From Escarpia spicata (Eukaryota > Annelida > Polychaeta > Sabellida > Siboglinidae): DNA of 64,000 bases. Each line of letters begins with the position of its first letter. Within the stretch, counting starts at the first letter, position 1. Below the pieces are notes generated by a model. That model saw only the letters and a list, made by a program, of their open reading frames with translations, was not told the origin of the DNA and did no database searches. Both the position numbers and the translations under genes were made by a program. The stretch is taken from assembly GCA_963995525.1 (NCBI GenBank), contig OZ023210.1:22713856-22777855 (forward strand), given 5' to 3'. Shown here piece by piece: positions 1 to 58,227 of the stretch.

Positions 1-220
1 TAAACTGGCTCCAGGTCTCACTATACTCGCTGCTTGTCTGACTACAATAATCGCTGGTCTAGTGATACTAACTCCTGTCCTGACTAAACTCAGTGCTGGC
101 AAAATTGCACTCGCTGCTGGTGTATAAATTACATTTGCTGGTGTAATTATACTAGCTACTTGTGTAATTATACTCACCGCTGGCTTGCCTACACTCTGCT
201 CTGGTATGACTAAATTTACC
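1..220. repeat. Degenerate short-period repeat
   Basis: Imperfect units of roughly 20 bp built around actcgctgct/ctggtgtaa. It continues off the left edge. Confidence 0.4.
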
Positions 221-1935
221 TTATTTGATTTCTTATGTGACCGGACTATAGCCAATTTTTTAAGTTTGTGTGCCAAAATCTGAGCATTTTCCGAAGCTAC
301 CTCATTTATAGTCAGACCCCGTTTCTTGTGTAAAGACCTTTTCCTCCCACCCCATCTTTCTCTAGCATTATGTGGAATTTTGACTCGAGGCTGGTACGGG
401 TCACCCATGTTAAATGCAGGAAATTTAAACTCATAATCAGTATTTTTGTTAGAGATAGGGCCTCCTTTCCTTCTGAAACCTGCCTTATGATTATGTCTTT
501 TAGGTAGTCTACCAGGGAAGAAAGTTGGAGCTGCTGCTTTTGCTGGATCATGAAGGAGTTTAAGTAAATCATCCCTCTTAGCATGTTGTTCCTCTAATTT
601 AGTTGCCTGGTGGGATGTTTGCAGTAATGACTGGGTTCTACTGAAAACATTACCTCGGGCTTGTATATTATTCCTAGTGGGGAAGAGTGTGGTCAAACCA
701 AGAGGTATTTTTGGTACAGTTGCAAAATACAATTCCAACAATTTAAGCGGTCAATGCAATGATGCGTGGTTGCTAGCACTGCATGTAGATGTTTACGGAA
801 ATATGGCTGTCCTTTTGAATAAAACCTAAACATGTGCAAACAGTAAGGGATATATTGACAATGTAAACCTCCCCCATCTGGTGCTGGAACAGGCAGATAC
901 TGAGCTACAACATCATGGAATGTCTTAGCTGCCTGTGTGTTCAACTGTATAAGCAAATTGTGACTAGCTGCATTTAGTGAATAATCATGATCGTTTCCAA
1001 ATTGGTTTTGGTCTTCTGAAGTAACAAATGCTCATCCATGTTGTTCCCAATTTTTAATCAGACTAACTTTTCCAGTCTGAACCAGATCTAGGCCTTTCAT
1101 AATACATTTCAATAATTTTCCCTTGGAAGTGTTCACCTGGTTTTGATATTTAGATAAATTAGTTGCACCTCGCAGTGTGTCATGTGCATGTCTGGGAAGA
1201 GTTCTATCAATCGATGTTCGAATTTGTAATGCCACAGACTTATTCAAATGATTTGCATTTTACCCTTGTACAATCAACCTGAACTGATTTTCCGTGATAT
1301 TGTTCGTCAACAAGAGTGGATTTCACTTATCTTGTTCCGGCACCAAGAATGCTGTCTCGGCAGTAAATGTTGTTTGCCATGCACATTGAAACCAATATGT
1401 ATTAAGGTAATGTACAAAGCTATTCTTTGTTGGTGCGCTAACAATATAATGTAGGATGTGATTTAGATAGTTGACAAATGAGTGCACCATGCTGGCGCCG
1501 ACACTTTCATGCCAACTACGCAGAACACCTTTCAAAGCAGTTAAAATCGGGTTAATGACTATTTTTAGATCGGGATAACTCTTATCTTGTCTTTTAATGC
1601 CTTTATAGCATGATAATTACACAGATCTGAATTCAATGATAAGTCACCACATACTATTTTGATGTCCCATGCCTTGTCATGTTGCACAACTGGTTGGAAT
1701 GTGGATCCGTTTCGCAAAGTGCATGGCCTAAGATGAACAAAACCATTGTTATCATCAAAAATGTACAAATGTTGTTCATGCACACAGTTTCTGTTATGAC
1801 AAGGCATGTTGGTCATAGTAATTTCTAAATGCATTCTATGTACTTCTGAAATTTTACAGTTACTAATTGCTGCCATACCAACCCTGCCCCTATTTGCCGA
1901 ACGGGTGCACTGAACAAAGGCCAGAGGCATAGCCT
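221..1935 (-). pseudogene. Decayed coding sequence, family not recognised
   Basis: On the minus strand one frame runs from about 1,535 to 690, interrupted only by isolated in-frame stops (near 1,320, 1,255 and 1,033). Further long open pieces lie at 1,930-1,565 and 584-312 in other frames. This pattern is that of a once-continuous long protein that has lost its frame. No catalytic motif is seen. It may be from a mobile or integrated foreign element; nothing in the sequence decides. Confidence 0.4.
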
Positions 1936-1960
1936 AGTCTGTGGCTGACCAACGCACCAT

Positions 1961-3080
1961 TAGAGACCTAGCTGTTGGATCCTTTCTGAATCCATTTACC
2001 ACAATAAAAGTATTTCAATTATATTTAATTTAATCATTTTCAGATGTTTTAGCTTTACCCTTTCTTAATGCAGTAAAGCACAATACAAACATCTTTATAA
2101 ATGTCTAAATACCAGATTCAAATAAATCCTATTTAAATAAAGAATCACATTTTTATAAAACAACTCATGATTTTTTTCGACTAGATGATAGCTTAGCGCA
2201 GTAGATAATGACGTATGGTTGCGTGTCCGGAGTTCGTGCATCGTCCACTTCGGTGTCTCCTTAATGATATTGTCATCATGGTTTTTTTCTGTTTGAATGC
2301 TTTTGTAAAACGTTATGTTGCATTGGCAGCTCCTGTTGGTAATTAACTCAATTGGTTGGTATGTTAAAAGTATGTGTACATGCACGTTTTTGGTTTGAAA
2401 AAAACAACACAATACCGCATTGTCGTGGAACTGTGCGATGCATAAACTTGGGAGAATATAATAAGTACACATGGGAGAGTCAACTATCAGTCTAGATCTT
2501 ACTATCAAGTATGTTTTCAGTAATTCAGTACATTTGTTTTACATGTTCTGACGCATTGTCTCTTGTATTTATTTAACTATTTATGTATTATTATATTTGT
2601 TTGGAAATTGTAGGATTGCACTGTTGTATATTTTATGACACACAAGTCTGTGTACTACTGTGATGTTATAAATCAAATACTAATACTATTGACAGTACTT
2701 TCCTTGATTGGCCCGATCCATGCTGTACACAAAGAAGATACCTCCCACGGGTGTGAATGTAAAATTAAGGAAAACAAAACAACAAGATTAGTGTCTGTGT
2801 TTTGACAGCAAACCAAGTTGAAACTTGTTTTGAAGTTCAACTTCAAAATCGTCTTTGTGTACCGAACACGTAAACAACCCTGAATTTAGCGGATTTTCTT
2901 TAACCCAGTAACGGATTTTTACGGGAGCATATATTAGAAACTACATACATAACTATTCGGTTGTCTACCCAGTTTTTCTTCTTAAGATCCCGTCTTTTCT
3001 TGCCATTCAAATGTTTAGATTCTTCTCTGTTACTGCTTCAAATTCCACCTCCAGAGAATACTGATTACGACATATACGCT
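1961..3080. other. Stretch without recognised features
   Basis: AT-rich DNA with only short unsupported open frames. No repeat family or gene seen. Confidence 0.4.
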
Positions 3081-3261
3081 GTATCTAGCTTCAGCTGGAC
3101 TGACTAAGTTTGACCCTCATTTGGACCCCCTTGAAATCTTAGATGCATCAGCATTGTATTAGTTTGGCCATGCTTGATGAATGGAGAATGGTTAATTATA
3201 GCTTTCTTCTGTTGCAAGCTGTAAGTAGGCCTATCGGCCGCCCAATTCTGCGGTTCAAGAA

Positions 3262-3390
3262 CGTATGCAAGGGAAGGAGGGGAGTAAAGGAGAGAGGTAG
3301 GACAAGGAAGGGAGGATCGAGGTGAGGAGGAAGGGCGACGGAGGGACGGAGGGCAGAAGGGGAGAATGGAAGGAGGGGAGGCTAAATACA
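3262..3390 (+). repeat. Polypurine (GA-rich) tract
   Basis: About 130 bp almost entirely of G and A on the plus strand, with ggagg/gaagg motifs. Such tracts can form triplex DNA. Confidence 0.7.
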
Positions 3391-3578
3391 CAACTGCACA
3401 AGGACCATAGGCGCGGGAACATGGGAACTGCCCTCCTGGAATTTCTTTGTGGGGCAGACATATTGTTATTGTTGTATGTGCCCCCCACATTAAATGTGAG
3501 CGTGAATATTTGTTTGTGGCGAGCGTCATTGGCGGGTGGAAATGTACATAAAAATTACATTTTCAACAGCACTGCCCG

Positions 3579-3604
3579 CCCCCCCCCCCCCCCCCCCCCC
3601 CCCC
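3579..3604 (+). repeat. Poly-C homopolymer, 26 nt
   Basis: Uninterrupted run of C on the plus strand. The exact length may vary or be a sequencing artefact. Confidence 0.85.
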
Positions 3605-3848
3605 GTGTTTGGATGTCATGAGTTCACAGAAGAGACAGCGGAGAAACTGAAGTTATAGCGGCACAGCGGCGAAACATTTCCAACAGCACCCCCCGCCCTC
3701 CCCGTCTTCCGATGTCACAGTCGAGCCAACCGAGAGTCACAAGATGAAGGAAGATGTGAAGATATGCGGCGACGAAAATTGTTCAGTAGTGCTGAAGCTC
3801 CGGTAGCCCCCCAATATGAATTTCGTTTCCGCGCCACTGACAAGGACA

Positions 3849-4130
3849 CTGTGTGTGTGCGTGCTTGCGTGTGTGTGTGTGCGAGTGTGGTGTGTGTGTC
3901 TACAGGTGTGTGGGCGTGTGTGTGCGTGTGCGTGTGTGCGCGAGTGGGTGTGTGAAGTATGGGCGGTGGGTGCGGTGTGTGTGCGCGTGTGAAGTATGGG
4001 CGGTGTGCGCGGTGTGGTGTGTGCGGTGTGTGCGTGTGTGCGAGTGTGTATGAAGTATGGGCGGTGTGTGCGGTGTGTGTGCGATGAGTGTGCGGTGTGG
4101 TGCGTGCAATGTGTGGTGTGTGCTTAATAA
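3849..4130. repeat. GT-rich cryptic microsatellite
   Basis: Degenerate TG/TGCG array with gaagtatgggcggtg inserts repeated three times. Open frames here in several phases are low-complexity artefacts. Confidence 0.75.
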
Positions 4131-4880
4131 ATGTGTTTACGCCTGATGACACCTTTGAGGGCGACTTGGGTTGGCAGACAGACTACCTGTGCGCGGTCCG
4201 AGTTGGTCTCCATATCAACCACGGCGATTTCGATCTCGTCAATTGATATTGGGCTAAATGTCTGTCGTTGAAGCTACGGCTTTGCACTGCTAATTGCCTG
4301 CTTCGGCGCAACTGCCAATTACACTGGATGTGTTGTTTACCATTTGTACATGTTCCTGGTGTGGTATCTTTCAAATTACGAACCTTGCTACGGGCTTATT
4401 TGAGTAAATAAGCACAATTTGACGGGCACGACACCTTCAACATATACGACATAGTATAGTCTTTTGAAACATAATACTAATTAATAAATGAAAAACTAGA
4501 AACAGATTCCCTCCTTTTAAGATCAACTGTCTACCTCAATTGTGTAAGTATCGGCATGGACAAGTGACTTAAAATACAAATATTTAATGGGGCAACCATC
4601 AGGCATGGATATAATAAATCACAGGTAATATGAGCACAATTCACATCATAGATTATTATATCTTCCACGTTCTATTATCATTGACTGTAGTAATTTTAAA
4701 ATGACGTCATTAATGAGTGTAATTTCAATTGTAACAGAAGCAAAAATTATAATTTCTGAAATACAAATCCATCATTATTTTAGAAGATCACAAATTGCTT
4801 AAATAGCCTTGTTTGTGTGGTTATTATTATTATAATAGGCAAGAGCAATTTAATTCACTGTTGCTTGGACTAAGAGTAGC
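4131..4880. other. Stretch without recognised features
   Basis: Ordinary AT-rich flank. No gene, RNA or repeat family recognised. Confidence 0.35.
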
Positions 4881-4884
4881 GGAA

Positions 4885-5200
4885 ACAAAATATGAGTTAC
4901 ATAAAGCCAAATATGAATTATACTATTCCAAATCTGTGTTGTCCAATCTCAAATCGTATACATATATATAAACACATATATATATATATGTATGTATGTA
5001 TATATATATATATATATATATACATACACAATCAAAAATCTGAGTTATATAATCCAAAATGTAAGTTATGCAATCCCAAATCCGTGTCATGCAATCCCAT
5101 GTCTGAGTTACATATATCCCAAATCTGAGTTGCACTATTCCAAATCTGAGTCATAACATCCCAAATTTTAGTTGTGTAAAGCCAGACCTCAGTTATACAT
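4885..5200. repeat. Imperfect 20-25-bp tandem repeat with an embedded AT microsatellite
   Basis: Units of the form atcccaaatctgagttat recur on both sides of a (TA)n/(TATG)n block at about 4,960-5,030. Confidence 0.65.
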
Positions 5201-5542
5201 CGCACACACTAACAACTGATAGCACCTCTTCTTTACGCCATTGCTTCCGACTTGCATCTGTCGAATGTTGCTAGTTACAGCCCACACATATCACGTTATG
5301 CCAAGGACTCTCCCACTCCCCTGTATCACAGCTGCACCCTAACCCTTGAATAACTGTCTCACTGAACCATTACCTATGGTCACGTGATGTGTCACGAGCA
5401 TGAAAAACTACTATCACAAGTCTATTCCTTATTCGGGAACTAACAATAAATTAACAAATGTTCGATTGGAAATAAATAAGCACATATTGACTGTTGCACA
5501 TACATGATAAAACATTTCGCATGTCGGACGACAAAATAAATA

Positions 5543-50558
<45,016 letters not shown>

Positions 50559-50700
50559 TCTTGAGGTGCCACAAGGAAGGCATGGACTAGTAACTAGCCA
50601 GTGGTCAGTCGGAGTGGTCAAACTGGTAGAGTGGACACTGTGTCCAAACTGGCTGCAGCGGCTGGAGTCTCCAACATGTGCTCATCTGATGGGAAAGAAT
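50559..50700 (-). other. Probable 5' UTR and start context of the cadherin gene
   Basis: Lies directly upstream of the start codon and is richer in GC than its surroundings. Pyrimidine-AG sequences (for example ccgctgcag) could serve as an acceptor for an upstream untranslated exon. The transcription start cannot be placed from the sequence. Confidence 0.35.
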
Positions 50701-52530
50701 TGACACTGATCAGAAAGAGCTGTATCGTATAGAATGTATCGGAAGATCTCTCCCTTTTTAATAAAATAGTTGGTTTACGTTATACATAATAAAAGCACTT
50801 CATGGATGAATGTCATTGCAGACTAATTAGCATAGACATGGTGGTCATGTGACAGCACCTCTTCGTCCACGTCCAAATATTTGATGACAGATCAACTGTA
50901 TAGGTTAACCACGGCTGACCCAGGAGCCCATTTCATTGATATACTTACAAGCTCAATAGGCTAATTTGTTCTCTTTAAAATCGAATTCACTCCTGATCTT
51001 GTATGTTGAAAACATTCAATACCAGGATGTGCTACCGGGACACTATCGCTGGTGTGGCACAGAAATAGTGTCCCCAGTCATGGGGTATTAAATGCAAAAA
51101 AATTTACGTATTCTGCTAATTGATGGACTTTTGTTATAAGCGCATTATCTTAGTGAAGCAGCCCCAAAACCAAACTAGCTGGTACACTTGATGGCGGCCT
51201 GGATACATCGGCGTGAACCTTAAGATTAAACTCGATCTTGAGCTGTTCCATCAGATCAACAAAACAAGAACTGAATCCAAATACTACACAAACAATGAAA
51301 GGACCGAAGTAAACAACTGTAGGAGTGTCAGCTGCTCATACAGACTGGCTGTCACCACTGAGATATACACCTTTAAAGAAAAAAATAATTATGTCACACT
51401 TTGCGATAAACAAAGTCAACATTTATTTTATACTTTCATATAAAATGTATGTTATGTTAGTTTAGTATTGTTCTTATCAGAAGTGTTTAACACAAACATT
51501 CTTTTCAAACATAATGCAGGTGTACTTAATACTTGCTTAAAGATTTTGCTTCAACAAAGCTGAGTTTTTTTCCGAAATTTTCTGGTATAATTAAGTTTAG
51601 TATGCCGAGGCCTAATATTTAAAATCAGTTGCATACCAGTAGTGTAAAGTTTGTGTCACTCTACAGCTGCTAATTTGCAATCATGGGCAAACAAATATCC
51701 ACATATACACATTGCCTGTATTGTGTATATGTATATTCGGAATATTCAGGTCACACCCATTTCAACATGTATTAACTCGTCAACAACAGGAACTGTTCAG
51801 GAAATGTCCCCATTTGGAAAACAAATTAATTCTAGACATTGCCACAGCGAGCATGACAACTAGCAGAGAACAGTCAAGGTGAACACGGAGAATAATTGGA
51901 TAAACAACGCTTTATCACTTGAAACTAACTTAGAAAATATAGCAAAATCTATTAACCATTTGCAACTGCACCTCGAATCTGGTCCTTTTCTGCTTGTTTT
52001 TATACATGCCATGTTATGTTGCTATAAATCATTTTTGATGACCGTTGTGTCATTGTCGAGTATTGTGCTACTGGCGCTGTGTGCATGAGTTATCAACTTA
52101 GTTTGCATTCATTGTTTTCTTGAACAACAATTACTAAAAGTGATTTACACGAAATCGACCGTGCTGCAAAATGTCTAAGAATGATTGGAACTGATTACCG
52201 ACTGTTTGTGGTGAAATGTCAAGAAATGTTCTAATTCCATTTCCAAGTACGATTTGCAGGAATTATTTGGCCCTAAATGGTTTGTATAACAAAATTTTAA
52301 CAAGACTGTCATGCAATGTAACAAGAAAACTTTGGACTTATTGACACAAAATTACTAATATTTCATATTTCAAAACTACAAATAAATGAGACAGGCAACT
52401 ACAGATAAACTTGGATGTACAAACTTTGTCAGAACTTCTCCTAAAGTATGACCAGCTTAATTCAAGTCAAGACGGGTCTATATTCTGAAATAACATGTCT
52501 CAAAATGTTGTGTATCTCCAGTGTAAATAC
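50701..52530. other. Upstream flank without recognised features
   Basis: AT-rich; only short open frames without homology that I can recognise. Confidence 0.35.
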
Positions 52531-52716
52531 CGTAGAACCTTGCTTTACGGTCAACTCAGTAATACAGCCACCTCAAAATTAAGGTCACACAAGGACAGTC
52601 CTAAATTTGTACCATATACAGTAAAGTATAGGAAATTAGTTTCACTAATAAGGTCACCTTGCTAATTGGGTCACTTTTTCCCCATCCCAAGGGTGAAGTT
52701 AAGAGATGTTCCACTG
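52531..52716. mobile_element. Pogo-like MITE, fourth copy
   Basis: Contains aatacagccacctcaaaatt, aaggtcac and a final tgttccactg-TA, matching 16,091-16,280. Confidence 0.7.
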
Positions 52717-52854
52717 TAGATATAAACTCTTAAAACTGCACCTTTGCAACTTGCGTGCAGCTGTAATTGCATGAAATGGTGGCGCAATAACACATTTAAT
52801 CATGTCAGTTAACAAGATTAGAACTGCATCGTAGTAATGCAGAGTATATTGTGG

Positions 52855-53155
52855 AGGGCAGTGGCACAGTGGATAGAGCATTGGGCTCTTAACTGAGAAA
52901 ACCCGGGTTCGAATCCTGTGCTGGCATTTCAAACACTGCTCCAGTTCACCCAGTTGTATGAATGAGAACCTGCCTACAGACCAGACAGTGGTGAAAAAGT
53001 GTGTATGGATAGTCTTCATGCATTATTGCAACATGGATGCATGCTTCCCAGAGGAGTCGAGCTGGTGTTTCATTGAACAGGTCTGCCAGGGAGCAAAGTG
53101 TAAAGTACTTTGAGCAGTCCTGAGGATTGGAAACTGTGCTTTATAAGAATTCTTA
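52855..53155 (+). mobile_element. tRNA-Lys-like SINE (family A), complete, plus strand
   Basis: Head gcagtggcacagtggataga, anticodon loop ctcttaa (CTT at the anticodon position), perfect box B gggttcgaatcc. Body follows (acccagttgtatgaatgaga; cccagaggagtcgagctggt; caggtctgccagggagcaaa) and a tail gtgctttataagaattctta. This copy shows the polarity of the family. Confidence 0.88.
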
Positions 53156-53159
53156 CCTT

Positions 53160-55600
53160 TTAGTGCAAACATTGCCCTGATTGTGGGTCCTATTTCTTAT
53201 ACTGGTCAGTGTTTTATTGATTTGCTATATTTGGAAGCAACATATCTGCAGGCAAAAAAATATTGTTCACCAATGCTGCCATCTACTGCATCCTATAATA
53301 AGGTGAAGGGCAATCAGAGATCCCACGAGTCTCATTGCTGAGTCATCTTGAGATAATTACTGGTCTTCAGTATCATTAGATCCTTCATTATATGGCCATC
53401 ATTTCTGGAGTACAGGTACTGTCCACATACTACTTACTACACTGGGCCACACAAAGCCAGCGTTACCTGAAAATGGAATGACAATAATCTAGTCTGGATT
53501 TTTTTTCTTTTGAAGGGCTGGGCACTAGTTTGTTTAACCCTGCGATGCATGTAATGAGATATAACAGTCAGTGTGCCAAGATATTTAAATCTCATTACAG
53601 CAGTTTTTAAGGCAAATGAAAAATTACTTTATTCCAAAACAAGAATAATGTTAATATATTTAGTAAAATTTTAAATCAATCTTTCATGGATCAACTTGTT
53701 ACATTTGAAAGCCTGCAATTTGAGTTATTTACAAATGATTTTTGTTTGTCCTACCGATCAACACATTACAAGAAATTAAATTTAAATCCGACAACCTTCA
53801 AATATATGGCCACACACCTTGGTGAAGAATCATAAAAGGTATGTCCACAATACTTCCAATAATTGAAGCTTATGTGCCGATGTATGCATAGGCTTTCAAC
53901 CACGCACCTGAAGTCTTTCATATGTCTGCACAATACATAGAAATGTTGACCCAGGTCGCTGTTCAATCCGCTAAAGAGGACTGGTGGCCAATTTTCTGGC
54001 CGGATTTCACAGCTGGTTTCTAATGGCTTCCATTGACACTGAGCGCAGTATTCCTTATAGACACAGTCTGACATGCATGTCTTACATGGTTACATGTGTC
54101 AATCACAGTGATCCGTAGTGACAGCACATTTCTGACACAGCAGAGTGACGGCTGTTCGTTGTACATGCACGCATGTGTGTATGCACGCATGCATGCAATC
54201 ATGTATTCCTTAGATGAGTGATGTGCAAAGATGACACTGCATCGGAGGTGATTCTGAATGGCATGCCAGATGATTGAATGAATGTAATTATAATCAACAA
54301 GGGTGTAACAGTATTAAGACATTTTGACAAAAACTACATCATGTTCTATTGCTATGGTAATCAACAAAATATCTACTTGACCAACTAATCAACTATAAAT
54401 CAAATCAATATAATACATTATTACGTAATTTTTCTTTTTGAGAGTTGCCAGCCCGATCAAAAAGTTAGCAGTCTCAGGCCTCCAGACCGGCAGTCATTTT
54501 AAACACTGACTACATGAAACATCTTGGTACAGTATTAAAATCAACAATTCTAATGTATCGGATGTCTTCACAAAAGGAAATTACCTGGTATATCGTTGTT
54601 TAAGAAAATTGTAGACAAATTATCACTGTTCTTAGATTTATAGTGAGAAAATGGATTTGTATTACATTTCATAGAACCAAAAATCCACAAATTTAAATGT
54701 GCTTGTGGTATAAGATGCGAAAGTCACAGAAAGAAACCAACCGAGCCATGCAAACATCGGCAACACTGGGATTAATAATTCATGCAAACCGCACAATATG
54801 TATGCGTGAGGCAGTCTCATTCAGTGTATTGGGAACCACATAATACCGTCATCTGTCATTAAGAAATTAGCTGTGTGCGGGCCTCTTTTGTCATGTTGGA
54901 GCGACCTTCCGTGATTTAGTGAACTATGACGTCTGGCCTGTCTCGGTCCAGTTCGACTCGGATCAATATCATATCGTTCAGAGTACGGAATATAATTTGC
55001 AATTGTTATTTATTATGTAGAGTATTGCCACCCTCCATACTATTAAGGTAATGTGAGTATTCGTAGATAGTGACTGCACCATCGCCACTGATCTTGGTTT
55101 TTCAGTTTTTATTATTATTATTATAGTAAATTAACACTATTCATTGAACTTTTGTGGTTTGGTTTGCCTTTAAAATGTTGAATCCACGAACAGTGCAAAT
55201 TTATATTAAAGTTTATAAATACATAACACAATTTTTCAACAGTGAAAGTAATGTATGCTACTAGTCTACTACATAGATGAACCCACTGAACCCAGATATT
55301 ATTTAACTGCCACCATCACCAGTCCGATAACTACTGTACCGTATCGAACTGCAAGCCAAACATGTCTATTTTATACAAGCTGACAAATGTTTCTGCCTAC
55401 ACAACAAAGGAGCAGTGCCATTTTACTAAACACTCTAGGCATTTATCAAGGCACAACAACTTTGCATATAAGTATTCAGAACCTTTTTGAAAGTTTAACC
55501 AAAACCTGAAATATTTCTTACCTTTGTTCTATATAATCGACAGCACCAAATGTAGCTTCCATTTATCAACAGAAAAACCAGTCAATTTTTACGTAACATT
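53160..55600. other. Upstream flank without recognised features
   Basis: AT-rich; a short gcatg-rich stretch near 54,165-54,195. No gene recognised. Confidence 0.35.
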
Positions 55601-55627
55601 TTAAAGTTACTAGACATGAACTTACCT

Positions 55628-55972
55628 GTCAGAGCTAACAAGCTTTCTTCCTGCTGTGAAGATGACTGCCTCTACATACACAATACTCCCGCCTAATGCC
55701 CCATCACCCGCTCTAAATGCACCACTGACTGATCCGTCAAACAGACACACCCAACTAAGTTCTCCGCAGCACAATCGTTGGCTTCCACCCAGAAGAAAAC
55801 GCATACAAATCGCTTCCTTTGAAAAACAAACACCAGACTCAATATCGAAGGCTGCGTAATTGATGGCGTGTGTCTCGGGCAAATAGCAGTGACAGGCACT
55901 TAACTGTAACTGCAGCGAGGTGAAATAAAGAAACGAACGAACAATATATGTTATGCTGATCTGAGATGACAT
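55628..55972 (-). other. Possible upstream untranslated or unknown exon
   Basis: A non-repetitive stretch, GC-richer than its flanks, open for 116 codons on the minus strand and ending in a good donor (CTGACAG|gtaagt). No protein family is recognised. It may be a 5' UTR exon of the cadherin gene about 5 kb upstream of exon 1, part of another gene, or chance. Confidence 0.25.
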
Positions 55973-55974
55973 AT

Positions 55975-57250
55975 CCTATTGCCTTGGCACTGCCTCTTTT
56001 GATGACGCTGGGATTTTCCCATTATCACTGGAGACTCATTGTTCGCAGTTGTCATGGTAACACAAAACGTGGCATGGCAGGCTGAGATATTGTCAAAGAA
56101 AATGCGCTTCGCACAGAAGGTGGATATGTGGGTATAGTCAACATGCATCAAACAATAATGGGTGATTCAGCATGACAGCTGATGACAATAAGTGATGATT
56201 CACTGTGACAGCCAGCGATGCGTGGAATGTAAATATGGGTTAAAAAGTAGCTGGATAGAAAGGTACATTTGCCTTAGGTTAAAGGGCCAGGTGTGTGTTT
56301 CCGCAGCGCAAATACAAATGTTGTGATCGAGTCGTACATTACACTGGGTATTTTCTTAGTGTGTTTGCCGAAGGCCGGGTGTCTTGTTAAAAGAGGATTA
56401 TGACACCCGTAACAATGGCTTCAGCCGATTAACGCTTGTATTGACCATGATTTATATATTTTCCCACAGGAATATCATGCTTTCTGTGTTTGCAAACTAT
56501 TTTTATGATGTTGTTTCTTTCTACTGTCCTCGTCATACTCAAACGTTTGATGTCACACACATTGCCAGGACATGTCTGTCACTGTCATTTTGTGTTAAGA
56601 TAAATGGAAACAAACAGTTTCAAACTCATATCATTCTAAAGTCATTATTATTTCATGAATGGCACTAAAATATGTTCTATGACTATAAATGAGAAAAGTA
56701 GCATTATTGGTATTGCCGGTAATGACATTTGTCTTGTATGATAAGATGTTATTATCATGTATATAAAAACCATGTGCACAATGTAAATGCATTGTGTCTC
56801 TTTGGATGCAGTGTGCAATCATGCATGCATGTGAACTTGCATGTTTGAAAATGAAAATGTGGAAGTTTATCTGTCAACGGTCACTGTTCTATAGTGATGA
56901 AAATATATCTAAACTTGCTAACGAGCCTCCCGACATTTCCACGTTTATTTAATGAATGAAACATTACCTACAGATTGTGTCACTACCAGCCGTATGAATG
57001 GACTTAAAAATAAAAATCACATACATCTGATAAGGGCAAACTAAACAGATGGAATTTTGATAAGCCAATGACTTCCTTGTCCAGTTAATGCCTGAAGTTT
57101 GTTGCTTGGACGACAATCTTGTTAGATCTTGTTAAAACACCTTATTGACCCTGAAGTCAAGTGAATTTCTATCAAATCTACACAGACTGTTAATTTATAT
57201 GAATTAAAATTGCTGACCCTGGCCATGATTTTCAATGTTCTTTATTAGTC
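55975..57250. other. Stretch without recognised features
   Basis: No gene or repeat family recognised. Confidence 0.35.
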
Positions 57251-57257
57251 ACTAGCT

Positions 57258-57548
57258 ATGTACTTTGAAGCATCCCAGACAAACCTGGAATACACAAAAT
57301 TGATCTGTCATGCTGCCATGATGCTGGAAATCAACCAGCATGAAGTAGTTACAACATGCAAATGTTTTACTAGAGACAAGCCAGCCACACTTGCACACCT
57401 GTGGTTGGAACGGGAAGAGGAACTACCCTTGCAGCACAATGGAATGGTTACAAGGAGGAAGAACAAGAATAGCAGAAAGTGGTATTTACGAGAACAAGAT
57501 GTGCCAATGCTGTATGAACTGCTGTGTAAATCTCTCAGCTCTGTGTGA
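57258..57548 (+). CDS. Unrecognised open frame, possible gene or element fragment
   Basis: 96 codons with balanced, non-repetitive composition (TRDKPATLAHLWLEREEELP; RKWYLREQDVPMLYELLCKS). The middle is rich in charged residues. No start context, signal or known domain is seen. It may be the end of a transposon protein or an exon; low certainty. Confidence 0.25.
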   Translation: MYFEASQTNLEYTKLICHAAMMLEINQHEVVTTCKCFTRDKPATLAHLWLEREEELPLQHNGMVTRRKNKNSRKWYLREQDVPMLYELLCKSLSSV

Positions 57549-57589
57549 TTCACAGAAGTTTATTGGTATGTAACTCATAAAAAACACAG

Positions 57590-57835
57590 TTAAGGCTGCC
57601 ATTGTTATTCATTCATTCTCTTCTGATTATGTTGTCAAGGTTTGTGTATCTTGTGTTTTAAGTTAGGTTCCTGGTTTAAAAAAAAAAAAAATCTGAATAA
57701 GTTTACTTAAAAAATATATAAATTCAAGTAAACCATCCAATAGAAATTGAGATAAAATAATCGACATTGCAGAATGTCTGGAAATTCTGGTTTCTTGGCT
57801 TGTTGCATTAGTTGTTAGACAATATCTACCTCATA
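57590..57835. repeat. 240-bp direct repeat, first copy
   Basis: Shares long blocks (aaaccatccaatagaa.ttga; gaatgtctggaaattctggt; aatatctacctcatac) with 58,228-58,472. Confidence 0.85.
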
Positions 57836-57984
57836 CAAAATGTTCTTTTAATGTGCATTTAATTAGCGAATAACTGAAATATTGTTATAACATGTTTTGT
57901 GTGAACCATTACAACTTTCTTGTGCCTTTATTTCTTACTGTGCCATTCAAACCTTTCTCATTTCTCATTTCAAGATCTTATCAA

Positions 57985-58215
57985 GTGTGATATCCAGTCC
58001 CTAGGACTGCTCAAACCACTTCACACTACCTGGCAAACCTGTTCATTTGAACACCATCTCAACTTCTCTGAGATGCATTCAGCCAGGCTGCAACCAGTTG
58101 CCTCACAAGGTACTCATACACAAATATCTACCATTATCTATAGCCGGGTACTCACTTGTACAGCTGAGTGAACTGGAGTGACATGAAGTGAATGAACTTT
58201 CCAAGGTTCACAAGA
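57985..58215 (-). mobile_element. SINE (family A), split copy
   Basis: 3' end and body of family A (ggactgctcaaaccacttca, ctgg.aaacctgttca, ccagtt..tatagccgggtac). The tRNA head (gagcagcggattctcaatca in the minus sense) sits apart at about 58,483-58,545. Confidence 0.7.
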
Positions 58216-58227
58216 GCAACAGGCTCT

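Noticed and set aside
52855..52928. tRNA-Lys gene
   Set aside because: The tRNA-like head runs directly into a SINE body found in several other copies in the window.
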